This document shows positions 10,720-22,879 of a stretch of DNA of 64,000 nt, piece after piece (within the stretch, counting starts at the first letter, position 1; each line of letters begins with the position of its first letter). The notes beneath the pieces are model-generated. The model did not search any database and was not told the origin of the DNA. It was given only the letters and a program-made list of their open reading frames with translations. This stretch comes from Dendrolimus kikuchii. Lineage: Eukaryota > Arthropoda > Insecta > Lepidoptera > Lasiocampidae. The stretch spans positions 6,398,272 through 6,462,271 of the forward strand of contig CM034394.1 in NCBI GenBank assembly GCA_019925095.2, written 5' to 3'. The position numbers and the translations under genes are program-made.

Positions 10720-11555
10720 TATTAATAGTATTAATAGTAGTAGTAGTAATTTGGTATATATTCAATACTAGTTTTACCCGCAGAAGTTGAACTTATCCAT
10801 ATCTGCTGAACCATGCACGATATTGAAATAAAAGATATACGATATTTGAAATGAAGTAGGTACTTGTTTTATGCCCGGTTTCTAAGGTTACCAGTTATGA
10901 GTTCAGTAACAATTCCATAAAGTTATGTAATAGATAAACTTAGGTTAACTGTTAACCTACAACTAGTACCAAAACTCGACACTAGATGGATCTATTTAAG
11001 AAGGAATATCTAATATTTATTTACATCAAACAAAAATGTCAAGAACAAAACATCAAACAAAAGATATGGAATAGATAAACGCCTAATATTGGTCAGTTAA
11101 GTTGAACGTAGTTTAACTATCGTACGATTCGAATAAGTGAATGAATGGATGAAATCTTTATTTGTAGAAATACAGGTAATAGTTGTACTAAACTATTTAT
11201 TACCTGTATTTGAATTGTTTGGTGTATTCAAAAACGCAATTTTATAAGTTATTGAACCGATAGCGTTAAGGAATAGATAAATTACAGTTAAAAGTACCTC
11301 AAAAACCGGGCATTAATGGTTTAAGTTTTCGTTTAAATCCGTTTAGTCGTTTCGAAGCCTATTCGAGACAAGAAAAATTTCTAAAAATAGTCATATATTA
11401 TTGGGTGTATTAATAACTTTCATTTAAATCTTGGTAATAATTGTGATATCTTGGACACATCAATTGGTATTGGTAGCAATAATTCCATAACACGAACCCA
11501 TTAAATTAGGTTTAGCAGAAATAAAGGAGTTTAAAAGTGGTGATATTCTTAAAGC
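10720..11555. other. AT-rich stretch with one shared hairpin segment
   Basis: 11160-11210 contains 'aaatacaggtaata' and its inverted copy 'tattacctgtattt' about 15 bp apart. The segment 'tttgtagaaatacaggtaat' also occurs at 52140. Otherwise nothing recognised. Confidence 0.5.
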
Positions 11556-11557
11556 TG

Positions 11558-11599
11558 TAATAATATCCCATAAATGTCCCATTGCCGGGCTCAAGCCTC

Positions 11600-11652
<53 letters not shown>

Positions 11653-11875
11653 CCACGCTTGTCCAAAACGGCTTGGTAGGTTTGACAAATCGGTTATATC
11701 GATATGCAGGTAGCATCACAATGTTTTCCTTCACCGTTGTTAGCACGTGGTAATTGTAACAATATACACGGTTGGTCAGAAAACTGCCTAAGTGGAGCAT
11801 GCGTTCCGGCCAAGATCGAACCCGTACCCTTTGAGATCGGGACGAGTGCGCTAGCTATTACGTTACCACGACTTA
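11558..11875 (-). mobile_element. tRNA-derived SINE (family A) with internal (TA)n expansion
   Basis: Head on the minus strand reads 'gtaacgtaatagctagcgc', tail 'ggcaatgggacatttatggg'. The segment that in other copies is 'acagtatacccgccacg' is here replaced by a (TA)n tract at 11603-11650, so the microsatellite grew inside the SINE. Confidence 0.8.
11603..11650. repeat. (TA)n microsatellite inside a SINE
   Basis: 48 bp of pure TA. See the enclosing SINE. Confidence 0.95.
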
Positions 11876-11879
11876 ACCT

Positions 11880-13095
11880 GTACGATTAGTCAAAGGTTTT
11901 TAATCAGATTTTAGCTAATTGGCTTAAACTATATTTTAATGCAATGTGCAAATACAAACCTTTTACAGTTATAAAACACTGAAATCCTACAAACTATTAC
12001 TAACAAAATATATTTACAAGGACCCGTAATGAAACTATCTAATTTAAGTATTACAAAAGCAATAAAATGGTCTATTTAAAACATCCAGCAAACTGAGCAC
12101 TAAAATAATTCAACATAAAAAAAAATATAAAATCCTAATTAAATTACTGAAACAAAAGAACATTTTCGCAACGAAGTTATCGCCTCATTTAAAATCCACG
12201 CTAAAATGCTAAACAAACGTTTTTTCGTACAATAGCTGCTGCCTCATAATTATTTGTTGAACACGTTACAACTGGAAGTGACCTGAAAAGGACGACATGC
12301 ATTGTACAAAGGCGTCCGAGGCAGAAATTGTATTGTACCCAACGCCTTTTATGTCCACGAGTGCCGCTTCTATTGCCTACCTACGTCTACTCATTCCCGT
12401 GTCAGAGTTCTTACAGGCCTATTGTTTATTGGTTTTGTGCAAAGGCACATATGTCTCTTTTATGATGTGTGATAATACTTATATTATACCTATATATACC
12501 CCTTTCTCGAGTAAAGTAAGAAGCGGAATATTTGAAACGGGATAACAACTAGAGATAGCAAAAATAATATTGCGGCAGTTTTTTTTATTTATTTATTTTA
12601 AGGACTTTTTTAGTAGGAAAGAGTTACTTCGCGGGTACAAAAACTCGCACATTCCAATTTGTGTTTACTTAAAAGGCAGTGCCTTCAATTTCACTAATCC
12701 TAATGAAGTAATATAAATAATTCGTTCTGAGGAAATAAGGGGGCGCGTTGTGATTACTCAAAGAGACTGCGAAATCCGATCATTTTTTTACCCTACAATC
12801 TTTTTTTCAATTTGTCTTAATGTTAATGCTGAGAAAACAAGATTCCCTTCACTCGGAGACTCGTTTAATGTTTTCTCTCATGTAAATGTTAAAAATATAC
12901 ATTTAAATGATGATAACGAGCACTTCTTCGTGGTTTGAATTTTCGTAAAGATACGAAAGATTGCATTTTCATGTTTTGTTTATTTATTATGTAAGCTATG
13001 CCTAACTAGAATTAATTGGTATTTTCTATACTATAATAAATCTGTAAATAGTTCGAGTTTGTACAACGCGTTTAAAAATATGAAAAATATCAGGA
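11880..13095. other. Stretch with no recognised feature
   Basis: Contains open frames of 82 and 62 codons with no supporting domain or context. No repeat recognised. Confidence 0.4.
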
Positions 13096-13099
13096 GAGA

Positions 13100-13450
13100 T
13101 AATTCGAACCAGAATATTTTGAAAGTGCAATTTTTTGAATGTTTGTCCGTCTATATATCTTTATGTTTGCCTGTCTGTCTGTTAGAGCATCACGTGAAAA
13201 CTACTAAACAGATTTAAATGATGCTCGACATAGAGTTAGCTTATATGCCGGCCGGAGCGTAACTTAGAATACTTTTTGCCCCGATAAATGACGTGGTTTC
13301 CATGGACAGAAAAAAAGATCGCATTTTTTTTTGGAAACTACTGAAAGTATATAAATGATACTCGACATGGTGCTGGTTTATATCCCAACTTAACACTTAG
13401 AATACATTTTATCCCTATAAATGATGTTGTTTCCATAAAATAGACAGATT
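13100..13450 (+). repeat. Helitron/MITE-like repeat, family 2
   Basis: Shares 'agagcatcacgtgaaaact' and 'aaatgacgt' blocks with 15560-15785 on the opposite strand. The sub-block 'ataaatgatactcgacatgg' repeats a similar block ~165 bp earlier, so the copy looks internally duplicated. No coding capacity. Superfamily is inferred from general resemblance to insect Helitron derivatives. Confidence 0.4.
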
Positions 13451-13454
13451 AGTT

Positions 13455-15180
13455 AAATAAATGGCGCAATCACTATTTTCAAACACATTGTCATAGGAAG
13501 TCATTCATTGTATTATTTCAAATCAGGTTGACTTCGGCTGTTTTCTATGTTTTGCTGGGAAACTGTTTATACTATGTATATGCACTTTGTTATTGTAGTT
13601 GTACGGTTCAACGTACATCGTTTTGCTGACGCTGCGGCCTAGTTTAGGTTACTTTAATATTATAACATTAGTATAAATAATACTCAAAAATTCTTTGTAA
13701 TTGAGTTGCAATGAAGTTGCTATCAAGTCGCTACGAGCCGCTATTAGTGGTAATATACGATTTCAACTACACTAAGTTGAACCCAGGGATCAGCATCCAA
13801 GATCTAATAGTACGAGAATAAATCCCTATAAGCAACAAGATGTATTTTCTTCACCCTACTACAAGAAAGCACCAACACTCCACCAACTACTGCCAGCATC
13901 CACCACTACAAGCAACAGCAAGTGTACAAACTGTACAGTAGTAACTTGATCAAGAATTAGTAAAGTTTTAGGTCTAGTATACATAAAAAATCTAATTTAG
14001 TTTTTATATAAGTAACACAGAGCTCTACCTATGGTTATTCAGGCGGCGTGGCAGCAGCGAATACTTTAGTAGTTAATAAAAAAATATTTGTATTATGATA
14101 TTGATAACATACACAAAAGTGACGTCTAAAACACTTTGTTATCATTTTACATTTAAAAGAAGTAATAAGGTGTCTTTGTGACACCTGATTGGGACGAAGT
14201 TTCAAAGATCATCGAAGAAATTGTATAGTAATTAGGGCAATTACAAACAAGACCTTCAAATTTCAAAACACCGTATATTATACTGATAAATATTATCTTA
14301 TTTTATATATTATTGCATTGCATTAAAATTCGAAATTGTATAATGATATATAGCGGTCAGCATTTTTCTTTTCGGTTACACTTCTTTCGTCTAGCTACCA
14401 TGCCCCGAGTAATATACGATAAGGAACTGCTTTGTACTGTCACGGTGATGTACATATTAGGTATTTATTCCTTGTTTAGTGTCTTGGGAATTAACTTAAT
14501 TTATATTTGCTTAGATATGACCCAATAAAATGTTACGAAAAATTCTAACATTATTTACGTGTAAAAGAACAAGCTTTAAAATACTGTCTTTATATATTCA
14601 TTTTAAAATATGAAGTTAATACTACTAATAATAGTAATACACTACATGATTTGTGTTGGAAACTAGTCCAAAAGGTTTTGTTCTTTTATGCTTTCTTTGA
14701 TATTGAATTTCAAAGTTTGAACAAATTTATGTCAGGCTCCAAATATATATAGGTATATGATTTCCACAAGGTCGTCATTAATTATTAGCGTTGAGCCAAC
14801 ATTAGTGTATGATTTGAAATCCGTCAAATATTGGTAGCAAACATTTGCTAATTAATCCCAAATATTTATGAGGGGATAGCATGTATCCAGGATATAAATA
14901 ACATACATAAATATACTAAACACCAATAATATTCGATGGTCCGATCCGTCACATAACCCGGCCATTCAGTTGGCGCCATATAAACACAGCATAAAAGTAA
15001 GTTTTGTATTGTCGATAAAACTGATTTTATGACACTGCAGTAAATATTTTCGAAGAAAAATAAAGTTATTCACATTTTTAGGGTTTCACAGCCAGAAAAA
15101 CTACCGTAAAAACAGAACCCTTAAGTTTTCCTCATGTCCGTTCACCCTTCCTCGGGATAGATACAAGCTTAACATATATT
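13455..15180. other. Stretch with no recognised feature
   Basis: AT-rich. A 71-codon open frame at 14313 has no recognisable motif. No repeat recognised. Confidence 0.4.
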
Positions 15181-15185
15181 TAAAT

Positions 15186-15425
15186 GACGGCCTGTGTTTG
15201 AGCGGGCTAAGCCTTTGCCGGCGTACCTACCTCACTGCAACGCAGAGGTTACGGGTTCGATTCCTGGTATGGCAAATTTTGGAAAAGAATTTTCTCCATT
15301 ATTTACTATGTTCTGGGTTTCTGGGATTGGTCAAAGAATAGTTCGTTGTATATTACCCATAACACAAGCGTAACTTGCCTAATTTGGGGATATGCAATAT
15401 GTGTGTTTGTCTGCCGATTATTTAT
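15186..15425 (+). mobile_element. tRNA-derived SINE (family C), copy 2
   Basis: Reads from 'gacggcctgtgtttgagcgg' through a B-box-like 'gggttcgattcctgg' to 'tgtgtttgtctgccgatta'. It is the clearest copy of the family. Confidence 0.8.
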
Positions 15426-15429
15426 CTAT

Positions 15430-15785
15430 TTACATCCCTTCAAACCCGTTTTATTTAGCTAATCCGTCTATTCTATGAAAACGGCGTAATTTATCGGGAT
15501 AAAACTATGCTAAGTATTGATTCAGGATATAATCCATCTCTTTGTTGAGTTTTGTTCTTATACGTTTTGTAGTTTTTAAAAAGCATGCGATCGCAGCGCC
15601 GTCTTTTTCCATATGTACATCTATCCCGCGGAAATGACGTCATTTACCGGGATAATAAGTATCCTAAGTTACGCCCCTGAATAAGAGTTTGCGTTGCGTT
15701 GCGTATGCGTTCAGTAGTTTTCACGTGATGCTCTAAAAGACAGACAAAAATTCAAAAAAATTGCATTTTCGGAATCTTTCATTCA
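15430..15785 (-). repeat. Helitron/MITE-like repeat, family 2
   Basis: Minus-strand blocks 'agcatcacgtgaaaactact' and 'tcccggtaaatgacgtcat' match 13190-13310. The end near 15785 abuts repeat B. Confidence 0.4.
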
Positions 15786-16105
15786 TCCGTGCAGGAACGG
15801 AGAAAGAATACAATTTCCTGCGGCCGGGCGGCCTGTCGTAAGAGGCGACTTAACAACCCACAGCCAGGTAGTAGGGCATTTGCCCGACTGGATGGCTACC
15901 ACCCCTGGTCTAAAGTATGTCGCCATAACAACCTTCGAGTTGTGTTCCGGCATTAGTGACCAGGTTCCAGTTTCCCTTAAGAGAGCAGCAGCGCATTTGT
16001 AGCACCTTTGGTGTTGCAAATGTCCATAGGCGATGGTAACCGCTTTCCATCAAGTGGGCCATTTGCCTGTCTGCTGATCTCCTGCAATAAAAAAAAATTA
16101 AAAAA
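15786..16105 (+). repeat. Repeat B, near-complete copy
   Basis: Runs from 'ccgtgcaggaacggagaaag' through 'ggatggctaccacccctgg', 'ttgtgttccggcattagtga' and 'cgatggtaaccgctttccat' to 'ctgcaataaaaaaaa'. At least a dozen full or partial copies lie in this window in both orientations. The one-sided A-rich end points to retrotransposition, either as a SINE or as the 3' end of a LINE. Conserved ~70-codon open frames occur on both strands of several copies. They travel with the repeat and are not genes. Confidence 0.75.
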
Positions 16106-16109
16106 AATC

Positions 16110-16615
16110 TCCTGGTGCGACTTTTCCGCCGTGATTTTTTTCACATTTTTAAACGCAATGTACAAACTCAAACCATTTACAGATTTATAATAGTATAGAT
16201 AGATTATAATATAGTGCCACTCTAATCTGTCAAATTAAAAACGTCGCTTCTATTTCCAAATTCAAACGAAATGTCAATCAATGTCTTTGAAGTAAACCAT
16301 TATAATTATTATCCTATAACTACTGAGCTTTATACGTAACTCTAGGCCTGTGTCGTCAGATACCGTAACATGATACCAGACGTTGCTTGTCACATTGGTC
16401 TGTGTGGCACTGTAACGAGATACTGTGACATTTCCAGACATGTCTGAAAATTGGTTGAAATTCTTGTTAGGTTGGATTTCAAGAAACGGCTTTGGAAACT
16501 TATTGCTTTTATTTGTTCGTGTGATATTATTTATGTTTCTGAGTACCGATATCAACAGTTTGCGGTGTACAATATACATATTGAAGTAGTTCAGAGTCAA
16601 ATAAATTCAGAAACT
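16110..16615. other. Unassigned stretch with an open frame on the minus strand
   Basis: A 108-codon minus-strand frame (16274-16600) contains two similar 'VTVS' stretches because 'gatac(t/c)gt(g/a)aca' is locally duplicated. No family recognised, so not called as a gene. Confidence 0.35.
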
Positions 16616-16618
16616 AAA

Positions 16619-16854
16619 TCTTATACTAATATATAAAGCTGAAGAGTTTGTTTCATTGAACGCGCTAATCTCAGGAACTACTAGTTTGATTTGAAAAATT
16701 CTTTCAGTGTTAGATAGTCCATTTATCGAGGAAGGCTATAGGCTATATATCATCACGCTAAGACCAATAGGAGCGGAGCACCAATGAAGAATGTTTCAAA
16801 ATCGGGGGGTTATGAAAAAAAATTACACGCGGACGACGTCGCGGGCACAGCTAG
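16619..16854 (+). mobile_element. Non-autonomous Helitron, family 1
   Basis: Starts 'tcttatactaatatataaag', ends 'gggcacagctag' and is followed by T. Just before the end, 'cgcggacgacgtcgcg' forms a hairpin, the expected Helitron termination structure. 236 bp, no coding capacity. Confidence 0.8.
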
Positions 16855-16859
16855 TTATC

Positions 16860-17379
16860 TTATAAAGTTACAGACTCTTTGAAATCGCATGCGAATTATG
16901 ACGTCATAAACCAAAAACTGAGTAATAATAAGTTTCTGTTCAATTTCGTATTGTTAAAAAGATTCCACGAATGATACGTATAAAATTCGTTTAATAAGTT
17001 TTTGTTTAATATTGCAATCAATGAGTATACCTATAAGATAAATAGATAGGTAGATGCATAGATAGATACCTTATTGAATCTATCTATCCATCTATTCACC
17101 AAATTATACCTTTTCAAAAATACACAATTACAATATTGTCATGGTAGAAACGATAGGCGTTAAAGCAATCTCTTCCAGGCAACCTAACTTAAGGAATAGT
17201 TTAACCTAATCTGGCGATGTAGGTAGTGCAGATTATTAGGTATAACATAAATAAACATAGTTAAACTACATATTTCTGAAATATATGTATATATAGAGAG
17301 AGATGAGAATTTTTTTAAGGTGTCTAGCAACCCAATTTTCCACGTCACTTCTAAAAAAATGTTTTTTTTTTGACCCACC

Positions 17380-17380
<1 letters not shown>
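16860..17380. other. Stretch with a short inverted piece of repeat F
   Basis: 17158-17195 reads 'gcaatctcttccaggcaacc', the complement of the repeat F signature. The rest is AT-rich and unassigned. 17035-17095 has several 'gatagat'/'ctatctat' words. Confidence 0.4.

Positions 17381-17382
<2 letters not shown>

Positions 17383-17427
<45 letters not shown>
17383..17427. repeat. (TA)n microsatellite
   Basis: About 45 bp of TA dinucleotides. Confidence 0.95.
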
Positions 17428-17433
<6 letters not shown>

Positions 17434-17627
17434 TTTATAGTAAAAGAATTAGGCATAATTATTTAAGGAAAAGGTAGTGTTTTCTGAGTTCGTTCTTAAA
17501 TGTAGGCGATGTTTTGGCCTCTCTGACAGTAAGAGGCAGCGCATATAAATGTGTATTGTTTTAGTATGTTCCGCTTAGTTCGTATTATCGTATATTAAAT
17601 CATTATTATCATCTCAATTCATTTATG

Positions 17628-17740
17628 GGATTGTCTGAAAGAGATCGCTTTTTAGCGAAAGGTACCGCCCTTTGTGCACAACCAGATATGGTTTTAATCT
17701 GTAAGTATATTTTTATATTGCTGTAGAATAAATAGTTATC
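17628..17740 (+). repeat. Repeat F, copy 3
   Basis: 'gtctgaaagagatcgct' and 'tagcgaaaggtaccgccc', ending 'gtagaataaatagtt'. Confidence 0.55.
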
Positions 17741-17744
17741 TATC

Positions 17745-18553
17745 TATGGCTTAGCTCTTTCCCTTTTTGTTATTTCCATCCTCGTCTACTATTTTATATT
17801 TGATGGCAAAATTATTATCCATTGCATTGGAGTCATTCCTTAAAATAACTACACAATTAAGTACTGCTAATGTGATTCCTAATTTACTTCTTTCATGATA
17901 CAACTTAAGAAGGCTTCTGGTGATAGTAAGTATCAGTAATTGATCGTCTTCGATATTTTAATATAAATCAATCTCGCAATATGTCACTACAAGCGTAGAT
18001 ATAATTCAAAGCAAAACGTCTCCAAAGAAACATTTTACCCAGAGTCGTTCGGAACATGAAATAGGCCAAGATGTGTGTGCTTGAACGTGACTAGCCAATC
18101 CGGATCGTGGAATCAGGGTGCGGACAGACGGTGAATATCAAACGACAGCAGCGACGGGCATTCTTAGAAATATTCCTCTATATTGATATATCTTATATAC
18201 GTGTCCTTGCATATTTAGATGTGGTATTGAAAGCGGATGTTTTGTGTATTCATATGTAAATAGGCAAGGAAAAGTATTAAAACTGCTTCATTCATCGATT
18301 ATTGGGTGATTGCTTCAGGATATGTTATTGGTCCTGTATTTAGGCTTTAAAAGGTTATGTAAAGTGAATTATGATCAATAATTGTTAGTGCGAGAAGACG
18401 ATAGATTTTGCTTCAACATATGAGCTAAACATATTTTTAAATAATAAAACATTATAAGGCGCGAAGAATTTAACCTGTGTCGTTATGCCGTTATGTACAT
18501 TTTTGGAGCTTTCAAACTTTTTATTTAAGCACTTGTTATCATCAATATTCTTA
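17745..18553. other. Stretch with no recognised feature
   Basis: 18000-18175 is richer in G+C and contains a CCAAT-like 'agccaatccgg', but I see no exon or repeat match. Confidence 0.35.
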
Positions 18554-18555
18554 TT

Positions 18556-18624
18556 TACATACATACATACATAACTTCACGCCAGTTCCCTTGCGGGGTA
18601 GGCACGAACAACAGAGTGCCATTT
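18556..18624 (-). mobile_element. Very short 5'-truncated RTE tail (relative of the 35739 element)
   Basis: On the minus strand it reads the last ~50 bp of the RTE coding region ('tgttcgtgcctaccccgca', 'gggaactggcgtgaagtta') followed by (TGTA)n. It directly abuts the BEL/Pao remnant. I see no clear target duplication, so later rearrangement is possible. Confidence 0.8.
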
Positions 18625-18792
18625 GATGTTGTCTTAATCAAAGAAGACAACTTACCCCCGTGTCGATGGTTATACGGTTTGGTAACCGAGACACATCCGG
18701 GCCATGATGGGATCACCAGGGTAGTGACCCTTATAACGAAAAACTGTCTAATTAGAAGACCAACTTCCAAGTTGTGTATTATTCCGATTACA
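18625..18792 (+). pseudogene. BEL/Pao retrotransposon pol C-terminus (DUF5641-like) remnant
   Basis: The frame encodes 'DVVLIKEDNLPPCRWLYG', 'VTETHPGHDGITRVVTL' and 'LIRRPTSKLCIIPI'. This matches the pattern of the DUF5641 domain after the integrase of BEL/Pao elements (V-hydrophobic-KED-N-PP-W-G, HPG-DG-RVV, R-P-KL-LP). Only ~56 codons survive. Upstream sequence is replaced by the RTE tail at 18556-18624. The element has lost gag, protease, reverse transcriptase and the integrase core. Confidence 0.8.
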
Positions 18793-18949
18793 ACAGAGTT
18801 AATATTTAGTTTTTTTGTTTAATTTCAGTTTTTATTTGTGTAGATAATTGTATTTGTTTTGTTTTTTTAGGAAGTTGGTCCTTCGCAGACTAGTTCTCTT
18901 TTGTTTAAATAATTTACGTAATTAGACTAAGGTCTAAGGCAACTTAGCC

Positions 18950-19020
18950 CTTAGTGGGGCGAGTATGTTAAACTCGTATAAAACCTCTATTTCGCCATTG
19001 CTGGCAAGATAGAGAAAAAT
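18950..19020 (+). mobile_element. Probable polypurine tract and start of BEL/Pao 3' LTR
   Basis: 'agtggggcgagta' (18953-18965) is purine-rich and sits immediately before 'tgttaaactcg' (from 18966). This is the usual order of plus-strand priming site and LTR start in BEL/Pao elements. It lies ~170 bp after the DUF5641 remnant. A TATA-like 'gtataaaa' follows. I cannot find the LTR's right end, and no second copy of this LTR is in the window. Confidence 0.5.
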
Positions 19021-19024
19021 TAGA

Positions 19025-20515
19025 AATCTATTTAAATTTTGAAGTTCATGTTTGGAACGTTGTGAAAAATGTGCTCTATAATAAGTCAATTGTAAAAATC
19101 TGCAATGTAAATTTACCTAAAATATAATATTGTTGAATTTAAAATCCGGAGTTTCCTTGGAGTATCTGAAATACCACGGCACCTTGGTACATAACAGCAA
19201 TTTCTCCAGTGCCAATATTCTTATTTCACGATTGTATACAAGTTTCCAATTGCAATCGCAACGTGCCAGGCATGCCATCTCGTCTGTATGGTTGTTACAC
19301 TTCACCTCTGTAATCACCTTATGATCCTCTTAAATTTTAGCAAGAGTATCACCAAGTCCAATTGGTACAACTAAGATTGAATGTATTGTATTTTATTACA
19401 GTTATATAAGTAATACATCACACTGAAAGATTTATTTAATTGGTCTTTATCGATATTAACGTATATGTAAGTTTTCAGTCTCTTGGAAAGTCTCGGGCAT
19501 TGGTAAACGACATATCCTCGAATGCGTTTGCCTACTGACAAAGTTATAATGAGTTGAGATGTTATACACAACAAGCTTTCGTGACTTAAAGTAGAAATTA
19601 TTACAGTTTTCTGTTTGTTTTAAACAAATAATAAGCAGCAGTTATTGTCTTCGAAATGAAAGTAGTTGGGACTTTGTGCATCTTTATTCGTGTTTTTTGT
19701 TACGGAGTTGTTTATGTGGCGTTTGTGCCAGGGCACGAGCCAGTTAATCAAGATAGTATAAATGTATTTTAAGTTCATATTTATGTTTCTCTATTAACAT
19801 TATATTCAATTGCTTCTGTATGTTATCTTATATATATTCTATAACAATACCAAAAAAATTTTTATTATAATTGGCAGGAACGAAATTTTCCTTCACAGAA
19901 TGAAATTGTGATACGTTAACAAAACATCCCATATTTATTTTGGATGTATAAAGTACTCGATAAAAGCCCTTCAGAAGCATCCAAACAAAATAATCTAGGA
20001 ATAAAGGCGAATTTTTAAATTAAAAATGCAACAATTTTAATACCTGATATTCGTGTACACCGGTACAGTTTTTAGTCTACATATGTCTATTTAGAATTGA
20101 AACATTTTTTTTTTTTGCATTATGTTTATTATCAGGATCTAGAACATATTTTAGAGCATATTAAAATGTGTTTTTAATATAAAGTCCTCTAATATATTTG
20201 ATACACAACATTAAGCAAATATGTTATCATTACCTCTTAAACCGTATACGAAATCCCTCGTCAATAATAATACTTTGATCAAAATAATAAAGCTCAACCC
20301 TATATTTATGATGCAGTTTTTTGGCTTCATTCCAAAACAATCTAACGATGACTTCGAAAAACAAAAATCTTTGAATATTTGCAAGTATTGCAATAGTTTT
20401 CACATCAGACCAGAATAATTTGTAGACACCATATTGTCTAATTCGACTACCTCGATAAACGATTAAAGCTAACAAAGGAGTCTGGTTGAAGTGGTATAGG
20501 AACACCGTCTACCGC
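19025..20515. other. Repeat-poor stretch, nothing recognised
   Basis: AT-rich. Overlapping open frames on both strands at 19117-19324 and 20211-20505 have no family motif. No repeat of this window recurs here. Confidence 0.4.
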
Positions 20516-20520
20516 AGTAC

Positions 20521-20680
20521 TAATAGCTGCCAATGGAGCAAATTATTTCTCGGCAATTTAAATATCAGGTGCCGTTCAGCCCAGTGGATCGACGACTTAG
20601 ACAAAATCGCTGGAAGTATGGGTGAGGAAAGCAATGGACTGGAATATGTGTCGCAAGGGAGAGATCTGCGTCTTTAATTC
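20521..20680 (+). pseudogene. RTE-like LINE C-terminal remnant (lineage C)
   Basis: The frame keeps 'SCQWSK', 'SAQWIDDLDKIAGS' and 'SNGLEYVSQG', matching the 'RWSK', 'ARWTDDLR..AG' and 'DMWR.LGKAYVQ' pattern better preserved at 51051-51425. Only the last ~50 residues of the reverse transcriptase ORF remain. Confidence 0.6.
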
Positions 20681-20689
20681 AAATCAAAT

Positions 20690-20800
20690 TAAGCTGGGTT
20701 CCCATTGCGGTAGGTAGAGACGATGGATTTCCACTTGCTATGACCTTGGCACACATCTTTCGCTGCATCTACTTTAATTAAACTCTTCATAGATGCATTT
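20690..20800 (-). mobile_element. RTE-like tail, subfamily B
   Basis: Minus-strand words 'tttaattaaagtagatgcag' and 'agtggaaatccatcgtctc' match the subfamily at 4018 and 49775. The simple-repeat tail is missing. Confidence 0.45.
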
Positions 20801-20804
20801 TGAT

Positions 20805-22875
20805 TTCAAGTGCTTTCTTATCTGATTTTCCCTCAGATTATCTGTGATTTAATAATGGTGTGTACGTCGTTGTCTACCGACACCTATTCTGTACTATTCA
20901 TATTGCTACTATTCATACTTTTTGTCAGTCTTCTTTCATTAGTTTTTTCACATGCCAAATTCACCCTAACATTCCTTTTCTTTTCTATTTTATTTCTCAA
21001 TAATACATTTTCAGTGTGATAGTAACGTATTTAATATGCAAAATGTAAAACAACTTCTGCCTTTGCACTCTGAATTACTAAGTTAATCTGCAACTCTGCA
21101 TCTTTTCGCAAAGTTTTACTCGACATTGTTTACGAGAATTTTGCGTTGAAATTTTAACCAACCTATCTTGAGAGCTTTTAAAACTGTGCAAGTGGAACTT
21201 TCTAGCTCATAAACTGCAATACAAATTAAGAACGGCTTATTTCTTTTTTGTTGTGTATGGTTTCGTACGCTTTATGGATTTAACAGCGTATTTTAATGGT
21301 GTTAAACAATTATTATTGTTCGTATTTTAATTTTATTATCAAGTATATAGGCACCAGGCGGTTGTTGAAACTGCCCGCTTCGGCCTCATTCAAAGTATTG
21401 GTCTTTAATTGACGTCAAATAATGGACTTTTTGTGGCAATTTTAACTCGGCTTCTTTGACATTACTTACATAAGTATATATTATTCGTTCATATACAAAA
21501 GTATTAATTAATATAATACATAATTAAGTCTAGTTGTCTCGAACAAGCACGATGTCTAATTTTTTCCAGGTGATATCATGTTTGGGGAATGCCCAACACC
21601 CAGAAATCGCAGTGGGCTAGCTAGTATGAGACTTCTGGCCAAGCAGCCATATCCACAAAAACCCCCGGTGTTCTTTGTATTACTTTTTGCCAGGGTAGCG
21701 AGAAAACGGCATAGCAAGAACGCGAAACAGACACGCCTCCTGCTTTGATTTAAGCCCACAAAACTTCTGTTAAAATTAAAATGATACAATTATTCAAAAA
21801 TGTCTATTGTGACAAATAATTTGAAAAGAAAAAGAAAGAGGGTAGTTTAGCAGTGACGTTATTCGAGAGCCGTGATTGGAGCGTTGGCGACGCGTTTACT
21901 GTAAAAGGGAGGTGGTCGCGAAGGTGGCGCGATTCACTTTTTACTTGACTTCCAAACGAGTCGGACGCTTGTTAAGTTTACTGCGCGAGTAGCCGAATTG
22001 ATGGTCTTCAATTACATCGTGATTTGTTACATTGTACATATTATTTGCTTTAATTTATCATGTGTACTATGTTCTTATATTAATAATGACGTTCAAATTA
22101 TAAATAATTTAAATGATATCTTTATTGTTGTCTTCGAAAATTGAATTATCATTTATTTATTTATTATACGAACTTCCTTTATTTTAATTTTTTTGAGCTA
22201 CTTCATAAAACTACCTTACATGTCTAGGTTTAAGCGTAAAGTAACCGGTAAAAGAAATCATTCATGCATACAAGTATAAATCACTACTAAACATGGAACT
22301 TTATATTAAAATCCATTAAAATAAAACACGTCTCACAAACAGCATTATTTACTATGTTACCAATGTAACCATCCGTTAAGTAACATTTACGATCCACTGT
22401 AGGATATTGCCGGCAATAAATTCACTTAGTTGCTCCAGTCCTTGAAGTTTTTACATCAGCTCACAGTGTTATAATGCAAATGAGTTCCGTAACTCCGCGT
22501 CGCCTTAAATCTTCTCAAAGACGTGACGGCTTAAATCTGTTGATCGCGAGAACTTGTACATCATAAATAAATAACGTCACGTTTACAGCTAAAGAATAAA
22601 GGCGGAAAAGTCTACGTAAGTAATCTCTTCGTCTAATAAATCCCAGGAGTTTTCCGCTCTTAAAGATCCTAATGAATATTTAACAATTATTCCCAGTATA
22701 CCTAAATGTAGCAGAACAATAGCCATGAATGTCAACTGAAAGACCGTAAGTAGTTTTTTTTAAGATGTCGTAATAATTTTGGGCAGAAACTCATTACTTA
22801 TGAAATCGCCATAACTCTATATCTATCTGCCCGTTTTTTTTAAATCACAGTTGTATTTTTCAGAAATTATTGGGT
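20805..22875. other. Mostly unassigned stretch
   Basis: 20810-21019 is a hydrophobic open frame produced by T-rich sequence. 21840-22000 is distinctly richer in CpG ('ggcgacgcgtttact', 'ggtggcgcgattc', 'tgcgcgagtagccg') and could be a promoter or a CpG-containing repeat edge. I cannot decide between these. No exon identified. Confidence 0.35.
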
Positions 22876-22879
22876 ATTT

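Noticed and set aside
16274..16600. 108-codon minus-strand ORF as a gene
   Set aside because: No recognised domain. Its internal similarity comes from a local nucleotide duplication, and no regulatory context is seen.
20810..21019. Hydrophobic 69-codon ORF as a membrane protein
   Set aside because: T-rich sequence gives Leu/Phe/Ile runs in this frame. No motif or context supports a gene.
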